Shown one piece after another: positions 30,930 to 42,966 of a DNA stretch of 64,000 nucleotides. The translations under genes and the position numbers were made by a program. The stretch spans positions 393,474-457,473 of the forward strand of contig JARGSG010000043.1 of NCBI GenBank assembly GCA_030374805.1, given 5' to 3'. Positions within the stretch are counted from its first letter, which is position 1; each line of letters opens with the position of its first letter. This DNA comes from Gracilaria gracilis. Lineage: Eukaryota > Rhodophyta > Florideophyceae > Gracilariales > Gracilariaceae. The notes under the pieces were generated by a model. That model saw only the letters and a list, made by a program, of their open reading frames with translations. It made no database searches and was not told the DNA's origin.

Positions 30930-32070
30930 GGTTATCGGCCCAGCCCCGCTGACCTCTGCCGATTTTTGTTCGTCATGATTCCCTTACTGCCGCTCTCCCT
31001 CACCGCCAACCTCGTTATTCATCGCCGTTGTTGATGTTTCTGTTGTTTGTTCGATTCCGTTTCTTGTGTTATTGGTTTGTTTCGTTGGTGTTGTAATTCC
31101 CTTTTTCGATTGCGTTCCTCCCTGAGGGCGTTGTGTTGGTAGTGGTTCGACGTTGACTCTCTTTCGTGATTGTGTTTGGGTGCTCGTTGTTGCCCTTGTT
31201 GTCGATCGCTATCCGATTTGTTTGGTCTCCCACTATTGTTGTTGTTGTTGGGATCCCCGCGTCGTGTTTGCGGGTTCTGATCCGAGAGGTTGAGACCATT
31301 TTTATTGAAGTCTGGGCACTAGCTTTGTGCTCAGCTGTTGTTGTTGAAGTCCGTGCACTACGTGTGTGCTCGGCATTTTTGGTCATCACTGCATTACCTG
31401 TGCGACGAAGGGTTGATCCGAGTAATCGGGGACGGGAGCCAGGCGGCTTGAACCAAGGCGGACGTGCTGACTAGCGGGCTCCACCGGTCCTTTTGGGCGG
31501 ATAACGGTGTTGTACCGCGAGCGCTAAAGCTAACGGGGTGCCGTGGCGTACTGCACTTTGGTTGTGGTGTTTGACTTTTGTTTGTTGAACCTGACTGTGT
31601 GTTAGGTGCTTGAACGGCGGTGAAGGCATCCATAAGGAGCTTTTGATCCGTGCAACTGACTCATTGGCTTGTCCAGTGGGATTTTAGTACGGGGATGCAA
31701 CGTATCGAAGGCTGACCTCCCATTGGGATCAGGCCGCTTGTGATCTTCATTGATTGCTCGCTAGAAGCGTACCTTGGGTGTCAATGTAGCTGCTGTTTCA
31801 AGGTCACGCAAGTTCTTGCAAGAGATCAGAGAGGGTTTTACTTGGTGAAGGCATATCTTTGGCCATTAACCATCCTCTGGATATCTCGTAGAGAGCAACG
31901 CGCCTTCTCCGGGAACGCAGGAGGAGGTAGACTGAAGAAGTCGTTTCCTACCCGGAAGGTCTCCGGAGGTCAGGGGTCCGACTCCCTAGGGTACCGGGAA
32001 TAGTATTTCCTGCCAGTGGGCCCGATGATCATTTGTTTGTTGCTTGCTTTTGCTTCTGTGTTTACTAGAG

Positions 32071-32621
32071 CTCAGGAGGTTGAGTGTTTTCATGCCTGAG
32101 ACTCTATGTAACTGTTTTCCCTACGCATTCCGGGAGGTTGTCTTTATGCATGTCTCAGTACAATGAAAGTATCAGAAGGTTGCGATGTACATGTCTGATA
32201 CTTCTGTTCGTCAAAGAAGCTCAGAAGATTGTCGTTTTGCATGCCCGGGATGACTGTTATACTCTTATTGTTTCCGGAGGGTTGCTGTGTTTTTGCATGT
32301 CCGGCATCTAGAGGAGGGCTGTTGAGCTGGGAGGTTGCGTTCTTTTGCATGTCCAGCGTATGAGTATGTGTTTCTGACCCGGAAGGTTGCTTTGTTATGC
32401 CCGTTCGGTGTACGGAACGTTAATGTCGAACCGGAAGGTTGCTGTTGTGTTGCATGTCTGGTTAAACATTGAAATGCTTTTCGTTCCGAGAGATTGTTAT
32501 GTGTTACATGCTCGGAGAACTGCTTTATTTCATGGACCTAGAAGGTTGTCATTTTTGCATGTTTAGGGCATGATTGATGAATTTGATCCGGGAGGTTGCT
32601 CTGTGTTGCATGTCCGGTGTT
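32071..32621 (+). repeat. tandem hairpin array, copies 1-11 (unit C)
   Basis: Near-identical to unit B, ending at the same 12-bp target sequence (32610-32621). Confidence 0.8.
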
Positions 32622-33146
32622 AGACAACGAAAAAGTGGTTGAGCTCATCGAGAAGGACTCTCGGCAGGTGTCCGAAGATTAACTTCTGTACAAAAGGAAT
32701 AGGAAGTATACGGGATGCGGAGTGGAAACTTGCCTCGGCAAGACGCGTTCGCAAAATCCCGTGTGCTGCAAATGGAAAATACCCACCCGTTCTTCGGTTG
32801 CGCAAAGTTTCACACCGAATGATGGGTATCCGATGGTACTTCAATGAGTTCCCAGCGAACCCAATGGAGGCACGTGATGTACTTGGACACGAGTACTGGA
32901 AGTACGGAAGACTGAAGGTACTACTCGGAATGGAAGATTGGTCACCTGGAGAGAAACAGGAGGCGACCGAAATACTAGATGTATTGGAAGAAGTACAGCT
33001 GTAAATCTGTGCTATAAGTAGTAAGAATGATTGCGTTGGTTCGTAATTGACCAAGTTAGTTTACACCTTGACAGTGCTACCCTGCTGCTCTTCATGGGAC
33101 ATTGGGAACACTATAAATAGAAAGAAATTGATTGAAAAAAAAGAAA
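32622..33146 (+). mobile_element. 5'-truncated LINE (unit C)
   Basis: Same insertion as in unit B, with right-hand target copy at 33147-33158. It was therefore inserted before the units multiplied. Confidence 0.9.
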
Positions 33147-33785
33147 ATGTCCGGTGTTCAAATGACTGTGGGTGAACCAGAAGGTTGTCCTGATTTGCAT
33201 GTCTGTTAAACCTACAGAAGAGAAGATTTTCCAAGAGGTTGTTATTTTGTTACATACTTGGAGAAAATATATAGTTCAAGGATCTAGAAGGTTGTCATTT
33301 GTGCATGTCTACATCGCTTCTGTGATGGCATTGAGGCAGAAAGTGTGTTGCTTTGCAGGTTTGAAAAGAACTGGAATTCAATTTGCTTTTAAGGTCAGTG
33401 AGAGAGGGAGGGTTGCTGAAGATCATCCTGAGATTTAACCTCTCAGTGTCTCGTCAGTTCTTTCCTGCTTAGAAGATGGTGTCTCATTGCCTTCGTTACA
33501 AGTGTTGGATTACTGCGATTGAAGTGAGTGACAGAGGGAGGGTGTCGAAAGAAGACCCGATGCTGTCACTCTCATATTAAGTCAAACAGTACGCAAGTGT
33601 GGTAGAAGTACACTGGTCATTGATGTACGAATATGGACTTTGACACAACTCATTAGGCTGTTGAACTGGCTGTCACCATCCCTCTGCACGATATTACTGA
33701 AAGGGTTGCATTGCACATATTACACCAAGTTAATTGTGCTGTTGGTGCTTGTGCGACTCGCTTGAAGTCAGTAACAGAGGGAGGG

Positions 33786-34802
33786 TGTTGGATGTCATGC
33801 TGTCACTGACATCAAGCTGTTCACATGTGACAAGTCTAGAATGGTACCTTGGTATGTGAAACTATGACGGATGTCGTTCTGTACGCTCCATTGTGTTGGA
33901 TACGCTCCATTGTGTTGGATACGCTCCATTGTGTTGGATACGCTCCATTGTGTTGGATACGCTCCATTGTGTTGGATACGCTCCATTGTGTTGGATACGC
34001 TCCATTGTGTTGGATGGTGGAAGAGCCACCATTGGATGAACGTGTCAGATGTGGTGCTGTGTCGAATATCAAGGTGTTCAGATGGGTTCGTACAGACAGA
34101 CTGTACACCAGGACACGTTGTCTAGAGTGGTCGAGGTGCACAGTGTGCACATGTAGCAATGTAGATACTTGGTACATGGTGCACGAGTGTTGACACTGTT
34201 GAGTGGTTGACATCATGTTCGGGTAGTGCTGCATGCACATGTATGTATCTGGATGCATGGAACTTGTTGGCTGTGTTTGGTTCAGGCCATATGGTTTACA
34301 GGTACTTGTTGCTGACGTGTGACTTGGTGAGCCTAGACATACACATTATGGCGTCGTGTACTGATTACAGGTTGCAGGCAACAGGTGCGGGTGTTTGTGT
34401 ATGGATTGTCGTGGTCTGGTCATTATGGTGCGCTGTCGTATTGTGTGTATGCACTGTCATGGATGCGCATGGTTGTACATTGTTGTACATTGTTGTGCAG
34501 TATTACGGAATTGTTTTGCACTGCTGTGCACTGCTGTGCACTGCTGTGCACTGTGGTGCCTTTTTACTTGTAAGCTGTCATGAATTGTGGCAGCGTTACC
34601 ATGTCATGTTAGAAGACGATTGGTAGTATTGAGTGTCCCTGCTTAGTGGCTTAGGTTTTACTCAGAGTTGGAGTTGTTCGGTGGTGCGACGAAGAACTGC
34701 TATATAAGTTGTGAGCTAAGCACCTCCAAGTAAATCCCAGCCAGAGCTGGCGAACTTCCCTTGCATCCCCTCAACTTTCCCTTCCAGCTATAACCTCCAG
34801 CA
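33786..34802 (+). repeat. LTR1 copy D
   Basis: This copy is 1017 bp with seven minisatellite units (33882-34014), the same number as copy J. Confidence 0.92.
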
Positions 34803-35943
34803 GGTTATCGGCCCAGCCCCGCTGACCTCTGCCGATTTTTGTTCGTCATGATTCCCTTACTGCCGCTCTCCCTCACCGCCAACCTCGTTATTCATCGCCG
34901 TTGTTGATGTTTCTGTTGTTTGTTCGATTCCGTTTCTTGTGTAATTGGTTTGTTTCGTTGGTGTTGTAATTCCCTTTTTCGATTGCGTTCCTCCCTGAGG
35001 GCGTTGTGTTGGTAGTGGTTCGACGTTGACTCTCTTTCGTGATTGTGTTTGGGTGCTCGTTGTTGCCCTTGTTGTCGATCGCTATCCGATTTGTTTGGTC
35101 TCCCACTATTGTTGTTGTTGTTGGGATCCCCGCGTCGTGTTTGCGGGTTCTGATCCGAGAGGTTGAGACCATTTTTATTGAAGTCTGGGCACTAGCTTTG
35201 TGCTCAGCTGTTGTTGTTGAAGTCCGTGCACTACGTGTGTGCTCGGCATTTTTGGTCATCACTGCATTACCTGTGCGACGAAGGGTTGATCCGAGTAATC
35301 GGGGACGGGAGCCAGGCGGCTTGAACCAAGGCGGACGTGCTGACTAGCGGGCTCCACCGGTCCTTTTGGGCGGATAACGGTGTTGTACCGCGAGCGCTAA
35401 AGCTAACGGGGTGCCGTGGCGTACTGCACTTTGGTTGTGGTGTTTGACTTTTGTTTGTTGAACCTGACTGTGTGTTAGGTGCTTGAACGGCGGTGAAGGC
35501 ATCCATAAGGAGCTTTTGATCCGTGCAACTGACTCATTGGCTTGTCCAGTGGGATTTTAGTACGGGGATGCAACGTATCGAAGGCTGACCTCCCATTGGG
35601 ATCAGGCCGCTTGTGATCTTCATTGATTGCTCGCTAGAAGCGTACCTTGGGTGTCAATGTAGCTGCTGTTTCAAGGTCACGCAAGTTCTTGCAAGAGATC
35701 AGAGAGGGTTTTACTTGGTGAAGGCATATCTTTGGCCATTAACCATCCTCTGGATATCTCGTAGAGAGCAACGCGCCTTCTCCGGGAACGCAGGAGGAGG
35801 TAGACTGAAGAAGTCGTTTCCTACCCGGAAGGTCTCCGGAGGTCAGGGGTCCGACTCCCTAGGGTACCGGGAATAGTATTTCCTGCCAGTGGGCCCGATG
35901 ATCATTTGTTTGTTGCTTGCTTTTGCTTCTGTGTTTACTAGAG

Positions 35944-36494
35944 CTCAGGAGGTTGAGTGTTTTCATGCCTGAGACTCTATGTAACTGTTTTCCCTACGCA
36001 TTCCGGGAGGTTGTCTTTATGCATGTCTCAGTACAATGAAAGTATCAGAAGGTTGCGATGTACATGTCTGATACTTCTGTTCGTCAAAGAAGCTCAGAAG
36101 ATTGTCGTTTTGCATGCCCGGGATGACTGTTATACTCTTATTGTTTCCGGAGGGTTGCTGTGTTTTTGCATGTCCGGCATCTAGAGGAGGGCTGTTGAGC
36201 TGGGAGGTTGCGTTCTTTTGCATGTCCAGCGTATGAGTATGTGTTTCTGACCCGGAAGGTTGCTTTGTTATGCCCGTTCGGTGTACGGAACGTTAATGTC
36301 GAACCGGAAGGTTGCTGTTGTGTTGCATGTCTGGTTAAACATTGAAATGCTTTTCGTTCCGAGAGATTGTTATGTGTTACATGCTCGGAGAACTGCTTTA
36401 TTTCATGGACCTAGAAGGTTGTCATTTTTGCATGTTTAGGGCATGATTGATGAATTTGATCCGGGAGGTTGCTCTGTGTTGCATGTCCGGTGTT
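35944..36494 (+). repeat. tandem hairpin array, copies 1-11 (unit D)
   Basis: Near-identical to unit B. The left target sequence is at 36483-36494. Confidence 0.8.
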
Positions 36495-37019
36495 AGACAA
36501 CGAAAAAGTGGTTGAGCTCATCGAGAAGGACTCTCGGCAGGTGTCCGAAGATTAACTTCTGTACAAAAGGAATAGGAAGTATACGGGATGCGGAGTGGAA
36601 ACTTGCCTCGGCAAGACGCGTTCGCAAAATCCCGTGTGCTGCAAATGGAAAATACCCACCCGTTCTTCGGTTGCGCAAAGTTTCACACCGAATGATGGGT
36701 ATCCGATGGTACTTCAATGAGTTCCCAGCGAACCCAATGGAGGCACGTGATGTACTTGGACACGAGTACTGGAAGTACGGAAGACTGAAGGTACTACTCG
36801 GAATGGAAGATTGGTCACCTGGAGAGAAACAGGAGGCGACCGAAATACTAGATGTATTGGAAGAAGTACAGCTGTAAATCTGTGCTATAAGTAGTAAGAA
36901 TGATTGCGTTGGTTCGTAATTGACCAAGTTAGTTTACACCTTGACAGTGCTACCCTGCTGCTCTTCATGGGACATTGGGAACACTATAAATAAAAAGAAA
37001 TTGATTGAAAAAAAAGAAA
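36495..37019 (+). mobile_element. 5'-truncated LINE (unit D)
   Basis: Same insertion, with right-hand target copy at 37020-37031. Confidence 0.9.
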
Positions 37020-37658
37020 ATGTCCGGTGTTCAAATGACTGTGGGTGAACCAGAAGGTTGTCCTGATTTGCATGTCTGTTAAACCTACAGAAGAGAAGAT
37101 TTTCCAAGAGGTTGTTATTTTGTTACATACTTGGAGAAAATATATAGTTCAAGGATCTAGAAGGTTGTCATTTGTGCATGTCTACATCGCTTCTGTGATG
37201 GCATTGAGGCAGAAAGTGTGTTGCTTTGCAGGTTTGAAAAGAACTGGAATTCAATTTGCTTTTAAGGTCAGTGAGAGAGGGAGGGTTGCTGAAGATCATC
37301 CTGAGATTTAACCTCTCAGTGTCTCGTCAGTTCTTTCCTGCTTAGAAGATGGTGTCTCATTGCCTTCGTTACAAGTGTTGGATTACTGCGATTGAAGTGA
37401 GTGACAGAGGGAGGGTGTCGAAAGAAGACCCGATGCTGTCACTCTCATATTAAGTCAAACAGTACGCAAGTGTGGTAGAAGTACACTGGTCATTGATGTA
37501 CGAATATGGACTTTGACACAACTCATTAGGCTGTTGAACTGGCTGTCACCATCCCTCTGCACGATATTACTGAAAGGGTTGCATTGCACATATTACACCA
37601 AGTTAATTGTGCTGTTGGTGCTTGTGCGACTCGCTTGAAGTCAGTAACAGAGGGAGGG

Positions 37659-38656
37659 TGTTGGATGTCATGCTGTCACTGACATCAAGCTGTTCACATG
37701 TGACAAGTCTAGAATGGTACCTTGGTATGTGAAACTATGACGGATGTCGTTCTGTACGCTCCATTGTGTTGGATACGCTCCATTGTGTTGGATACGCTCC
37801 ATTGTGTTGGATACGCTCCATTGTGTTGGATACGCTCCATTGTGTTGGATACGCTCCATTGTGTTGGATGGTGGAAGAGCCACCATTGGATGAACGTGTC
37901 AGATGTGGTGCTGTGTCGAATATCAAGGTGTTCAGATGGGTTCGTACAGACAGACTGTACACCAGGACACGTTGTCTAGAGTGGTCGAGGTGCACAGTGT
38001 GCACATGTAGCAATGTAGATACTTGGTACATGGTGCACGAGTGTTGACACTGTTGAGTGGTTGGCATCATGTTCGGGTAGTGCTGCATGCACATGTATGT
38101 ATCTGGATGCATGGAACTTGTTGGCTGTGTTTGGTTCAGGCCATATGGTTTACAGGTACTTGTTGCTGACGTGTGACTTGGTGAGCCTAGACATACACAT
38201 TATGGCGTCGTGTACTGATTACAGGTTGCAGGCAACAGGTGCGGGTGTTTGTGTATGGATTGTCGTGGTCTGGTCATTATGGTGCGCTGTCGTATTGTGT
38301 GTATGCACTGTCATGGATGCGCATGGTTGTACATTGTTGTACATTGTTGTGCAGTATTACGGAATTGTTTTGCACTGCTGTGCACTGCTGTGCACTGCTG
38401 TGCACTGTGGTGCCTTTTTACTTGTAAGCTGTCATGAATTGTGGCAGCGTTACCATGTCATGTTAGAAGACGATTGGTAGTATTGAGTGTCCCTGCTTAG
38501 TGGCTTAGGTTTTACTCAGAGTTGGAGTTGTTCGGTGGTGCGACGAAGAACTGCTATATAAGTTGTGAGCTAAGCACCTCCAAGTAAATCCCAGCCAGAG
38601 CTGGCGAACTTCCCTTGCATCCCCTCAACTTTCCCTTCCAGCTATAACCTCCAGCA
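37659..38656 (+). repeat. LTR1 copy E
   Basis: This copy is 998 bp with six minisatellite units (37755-37868). Confidence 0.92.
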
Positions 38657-39797
38657 GGTTATCGGCCCAGCCCCGCTGACCTCTGCCGATTTTTGTTCGT
38701 CATGATTCCCTTACTGCCGCTCTCCCTCACCGCCAACCTCGTTATTCATCGCCGTTGTTGATGTTTCTGTTGTTTGTTCGATTCCGTTTCTTGTGTTATT
38801 GGTTTGTTTCGTTGGTGTTGTAATTCCCTTTTTCGATTGCGTTCCTCCCTGAGGGCGTTGTGTTGGTAGTGGTTCGACGTTGACTCTCTTTCGTGATTGT
38901 GTTTGGGTGCTCGTTGTTGCCCTTGTTGTCGATCGCTATCCGATTTGTTTGGTCTCCCACTATTGTTGTTGTTGTTGGGATCCCCGCGTCGTGTTTGCGG
39001 GTTCTGATCCGAGAGGTTGAGACCATTTTTATTGAAGTCTGGGCACTAGCTTTGTGCTCAGCTGTTGTTGTTGAAGTCCGTGCACTACGTGTGTGCTCGG
39101 CATTTTTGGTCATCACTGCATTACCTGTGCGACGAAGGGTTGATCCGAGTAATCGGGGACGGGAGCCAGGCGGCTTGAACCAAGGCGGACGTGCTGACTA
39201 GCGGGCTCCACCGGTCCTTTTGGGCGGATAACGGTGTTGTACCGCGAGCGCTAAAGCTAACGGGGTGCCGTGGCGTACTGCACTTTGGTTGTGGTGTTTG
39301 ACTTTTGTTTGTTGAACCTGACTGTGTGTTAGGTGCTTGAACGGCGGTGAAGGCATCCATAAGGAGCTTTTGATCCGTGCAACTGACTCATTGGCTTGTC
39401 CAGTGGGATTTTAGTACGGGGATGCAACGTATCGAAGGCTGACCTCCCCTTGGGATCAGGCCGCTTGTGATCTTCATTGATTGCTCGCTAGAAGCGTACC
39501 TTGGGTGTCAATGTAGCTGCTGTTTCAAGGTCGCGCAAGTTCTTGCAAGAGATCAGAGAGGGTTTTACTTGGTGAAGGCATATCTTTGGCCATTAACCAT
39601 CCTCTGGATATCTCGTAGAGAGCAACGCGCCTTCTCCGGGAACGCAGGAGGAGGTAGACTGAAGAAGTCGTTTCCTACCCGGAAGGTCTCCGGAGGTCAG
39701 GGGTCCGACTCCCTAGGGTACCGGGAATAGTATTTCCTGCCAGTGGGCCCGATGATCATTTGTTTGTTGCTTGCTTTTGCTTCTGTGTTTACTAGAG

Positions 39798-40348
39798 CTC
39801 AGGAGGTTGAGTGTTTTCATGCCTGAGACTCTATGTAACTGTTTTCCCTACGCATTCCGGGAGGTTGTCTTTATGCATGTCTCAGTACAATGAAAGTATC
39901 AGAAGGTTGCGATGTACATGTCTGATACTTCTGTTCGTCAAAGAAGCTCAGAAGATTGTCGTTTTGCATGCCCGGGATGACTGTTATACTCTTATTGTTT
40001 CCGGAGGGTTGCTGTGTTTTTGCATGTCCGGCATCTAGAGGAGGGCTGTTGAGCTGGGAGGTTGCGTTCTTTTGCATGTCCAGCGTATGAGTATGTGTTT
40101 CTGACCCGGAAGGTTGCTTTGTTATGCCCGTTCGGTGTACGGAACGTTAATGTCGAACCGGAAGGTTGCTGTTGTGTTGCATGTCTGGTTAAACATTGAA
40201 ATGCTTTTCGTTCCGAGAGATTGTTATGTGTTACATGCTTGGAGAACTGCTTTATTTCATGGACCTAGAAGGTTGTCATTTTTGCATGTTTAGGGCATGA
40301 TTGATGAATTTGATCCGGGAGGTTGCTCTGTGTTGCATGTCCGGTGTT
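39798..40348 (+). repeat. tandem hairpin array, copies 1-11 (unit E)
   Basis: Near-identical to unit B. One change in copy 9 (GCTTGG for GCTCGG) weakens a stem pair to a wobble or mismatch. Confidence 0.8.
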
Positions 40349-40873
40349 AGACAACGAAAAAGTGGTTGAGCTCATCGAGAAGGACTCTCGGCAGGTGTCC
40401 GAAGATTAACTTCTGTACAAAAGGAATAGGAAGTATACGGGATGCGGAGTGGAAACTTGCCTCGGCAAGACGCGTTCGCAAAATCCCGTGTGCTGCAAAT
40501 GGAAAATACCCACCCGTTCTTCGGTTGCGCAAAGTTTCACACCGAATGATGGGTATCCGATGGTACTTCAATGAGTTCCCAGCGAACCCAATGGAGGCAC
40601 GTGATGTACTTGGACACGAGTACTGGAAGTACGGAAGACTGAAGGTACTACTCGGAATGGAAGATTGGTCACCTGGAGAGAAACAGGAGGCGACCGAAAT
40701 ACTAGATGTATTGGAAGAAGTACAGCTGTAAATCTGTGCTATAAGTAGTAAGAATGATTGCGTTGGTTCGTAATTGACCAAGTTAGTTTACACCTTGACA
40801 GTGCTACCCTGCTGCTCTTCATGGGACATTGGGAACACTATAAATAAAAAGAAATTGATTGAAAAAAAAGAAA
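40349..40873 (+). mobile_element. 5'-truncated LINE (unit E)
   Basis: Same insertion, with right-hand target copy at 40874-40885. Confidence 0.9.
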
Positions 40874-41512
40874 ATGTCCGGTGTTCAAATGACTGTGGGT
40901 GAACCAGAAGGTTGTCCTGATTTGCATGTCTGTTAAACCTACAGAAGAGAAGATTTTCCAAGAGGTTGTTATTTTGTTACATACTTGGAGAAAATATATA
41001 GTTCAAGGATCTAGAAGGTTGTCATTTGTGCATGTCTACATCGCTTCTGTGATGGCATTGAGGCAGAAAGTGTGTTGCTTTGCAGGTTTGAAAAGAACTG
41101 GAATTCAATTTGCTTTTAAGGTCAGTGAGAGAGGGAGGGTTGCTGAAGATCATCCTGAGATTTAACCTCTCAGTGTCTCGTCAGTTCTTTCCTGCTTAGA
41201 AGATGGTGTCTCATTGCCTTCGTTACAAGTGTTGGATTACTGCGATTGAAGTGAGTGACAGAGGGAGGGTGTCGAAAGAAGACCCGATGCTGTCACTCTC
41301 ATATTAAGTCAAACAGTACGCAAGTGTGGTAGAAGTACACTGGTCATTGATGTACGAATATGGACTTTGACACAACTCATTAGGCTGTTGAACTGGCTGT
41401 CACCATCCCTCTGCACGATATTACTGAAAGGGTTGCATTGCACATATTACACCAAGTTAATTGTGCTGTTGGTGCTTGTGCGACTCGCTTGAAGTCAGTA
41501 ACAGAGGGAGGG

Positions 41513-42462
41513 TGTTGGATGTCATGCTGTCACTGACATCAAGCTGTTCACATGTGACAAGTCTAGAATGGTACCTTGGTATGTGAAACTATGACGGATG
41601 TCGTTCTGTACGCTCCATTGTGTTGGATACGCTCCATTGTGTTGGATACGCTCCATTGTGTTGGATACGCTCCATTGTGTTGGATGGTGGAAGAGCCACC
41701 ATTGGATGAACGTGTCAGATGTGGTGCTGTGTCGAATATCAAGGTGTTCAGATGGGTTCGTACAGACAGACTGTACACCAGGACACGTTGTCTAGAGTGG
41801 TCGAGGTGCACAGTGTGCACATGTAGCAATGTAGATACTTGGTACATGGTGCACGAGTGTTGACACTGTTGAGTGGTTGGCATCATGTTCGGGTAGTGCT
41901 GCATGCACATGTATGTATCTGGATGCATGGAACTTGTTGGCTGTGTTTGGTTCAGGCCATATGGTTTACAGGTACTTGTTGCTGACGTGTGACTTGGTGA
42001 GCCTAGACATACACATTATGGCGTCGTGTACTGATTACAGGTTGCAGGCAACAGGTGCGGGTGTTTGTGTATGGATTGTCGTGGTCTGGTCATTATGGTG
42101 CGCTGTCGTATTGTGTGTATGCACTGTCATGGATGCGCATGGTTGTACATTGTTGTACATTGTTGTGCAGTATTACGGAATTGTTTTGCACTGCTGTGCA
42201 CTGCTGTGCACTGTTGTGCCTTTTTACTTGTAAGCTGTCATGAATTGTGGCAGCGTTACCATGTCATGTTAGAAGACGATTGGTAGTATTGAGTGTCCCT
42301 GCTTAGTGGCTTAGGTTTTACTCAGAGTTGGAGTTGTTCGGTGGTGCGACGAAGAACTGCTATATAAGTTGTGAGCTAAGCACCTCCAAGTAAATCCCAG
42401 CCAGAGCTGGCGAACTTCCCTTGCATCCCCTCAACTTTCCCTTCCAGCTATAACCTCCAGCA
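41513..42462 (+). repeat. LTR1 copy F
   Basis: This copy is 950 bp with four minisatellite units (41609-41684). It precedes the medium unit that carries the intact RT frame. Confidence 0.92.
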
Positions 42463-42904
42463 GGTTATCGGCCCAGCCCCGCTGACCTCTGCCGATTTTT
42501 GTTCGTCATGATTCCCTTACTGCCGCTCTCCCTCACCGCCAACCTCGTTATTCATCGCCGTTGTTGATGTTTCTGTTGTTTGTTCGATTCCGTTTCTTGT
42601 GTTATTGGTTTGTTTCGTTGGTGTTGTAATTCCCTTTTTCGATTGCGTTCCTCCCTGAGGGCGTTGTGTTGGTAGTGGTTCGACGTTGACTCTCTTTCGT
42701 GATTGTGTTTGGGTGCTCGTTGTTGCCCTTGTTGTCGATCGCTATCCGATTTGTTTGGTCTCCCACTATTGTTGTTGTTGTTGGGATCCCCGCGTCGTGT
42801 TTGCGGGTTCTGATCCGAGAGGTTGAGACCATTTTTATTGAAGTCTGGGCACTAGCTTTGTGCTCAGCTGTTGTTGTTGAAGTCCGTGCACTACGTGTGT
42901 GCTC

Positions 42905-42966
42905 GTTGCAATGTCGAGATAATGTTGGGCACTAGGTTGTTTGTTTTGGCGTGAAGTGCTCTTCAT
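42905..42966 (+). other. junction filler before the LINE in the medium unit
   Basis: About 60 bp that replace the normal leader after GTGTGCTCG. Short words (GGGCACTAG, GAAGTGCTC) resemble parts of the adjacent leader, so the piece may come from a diverged leader or a patchwork repair. Confidence 0.5.
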
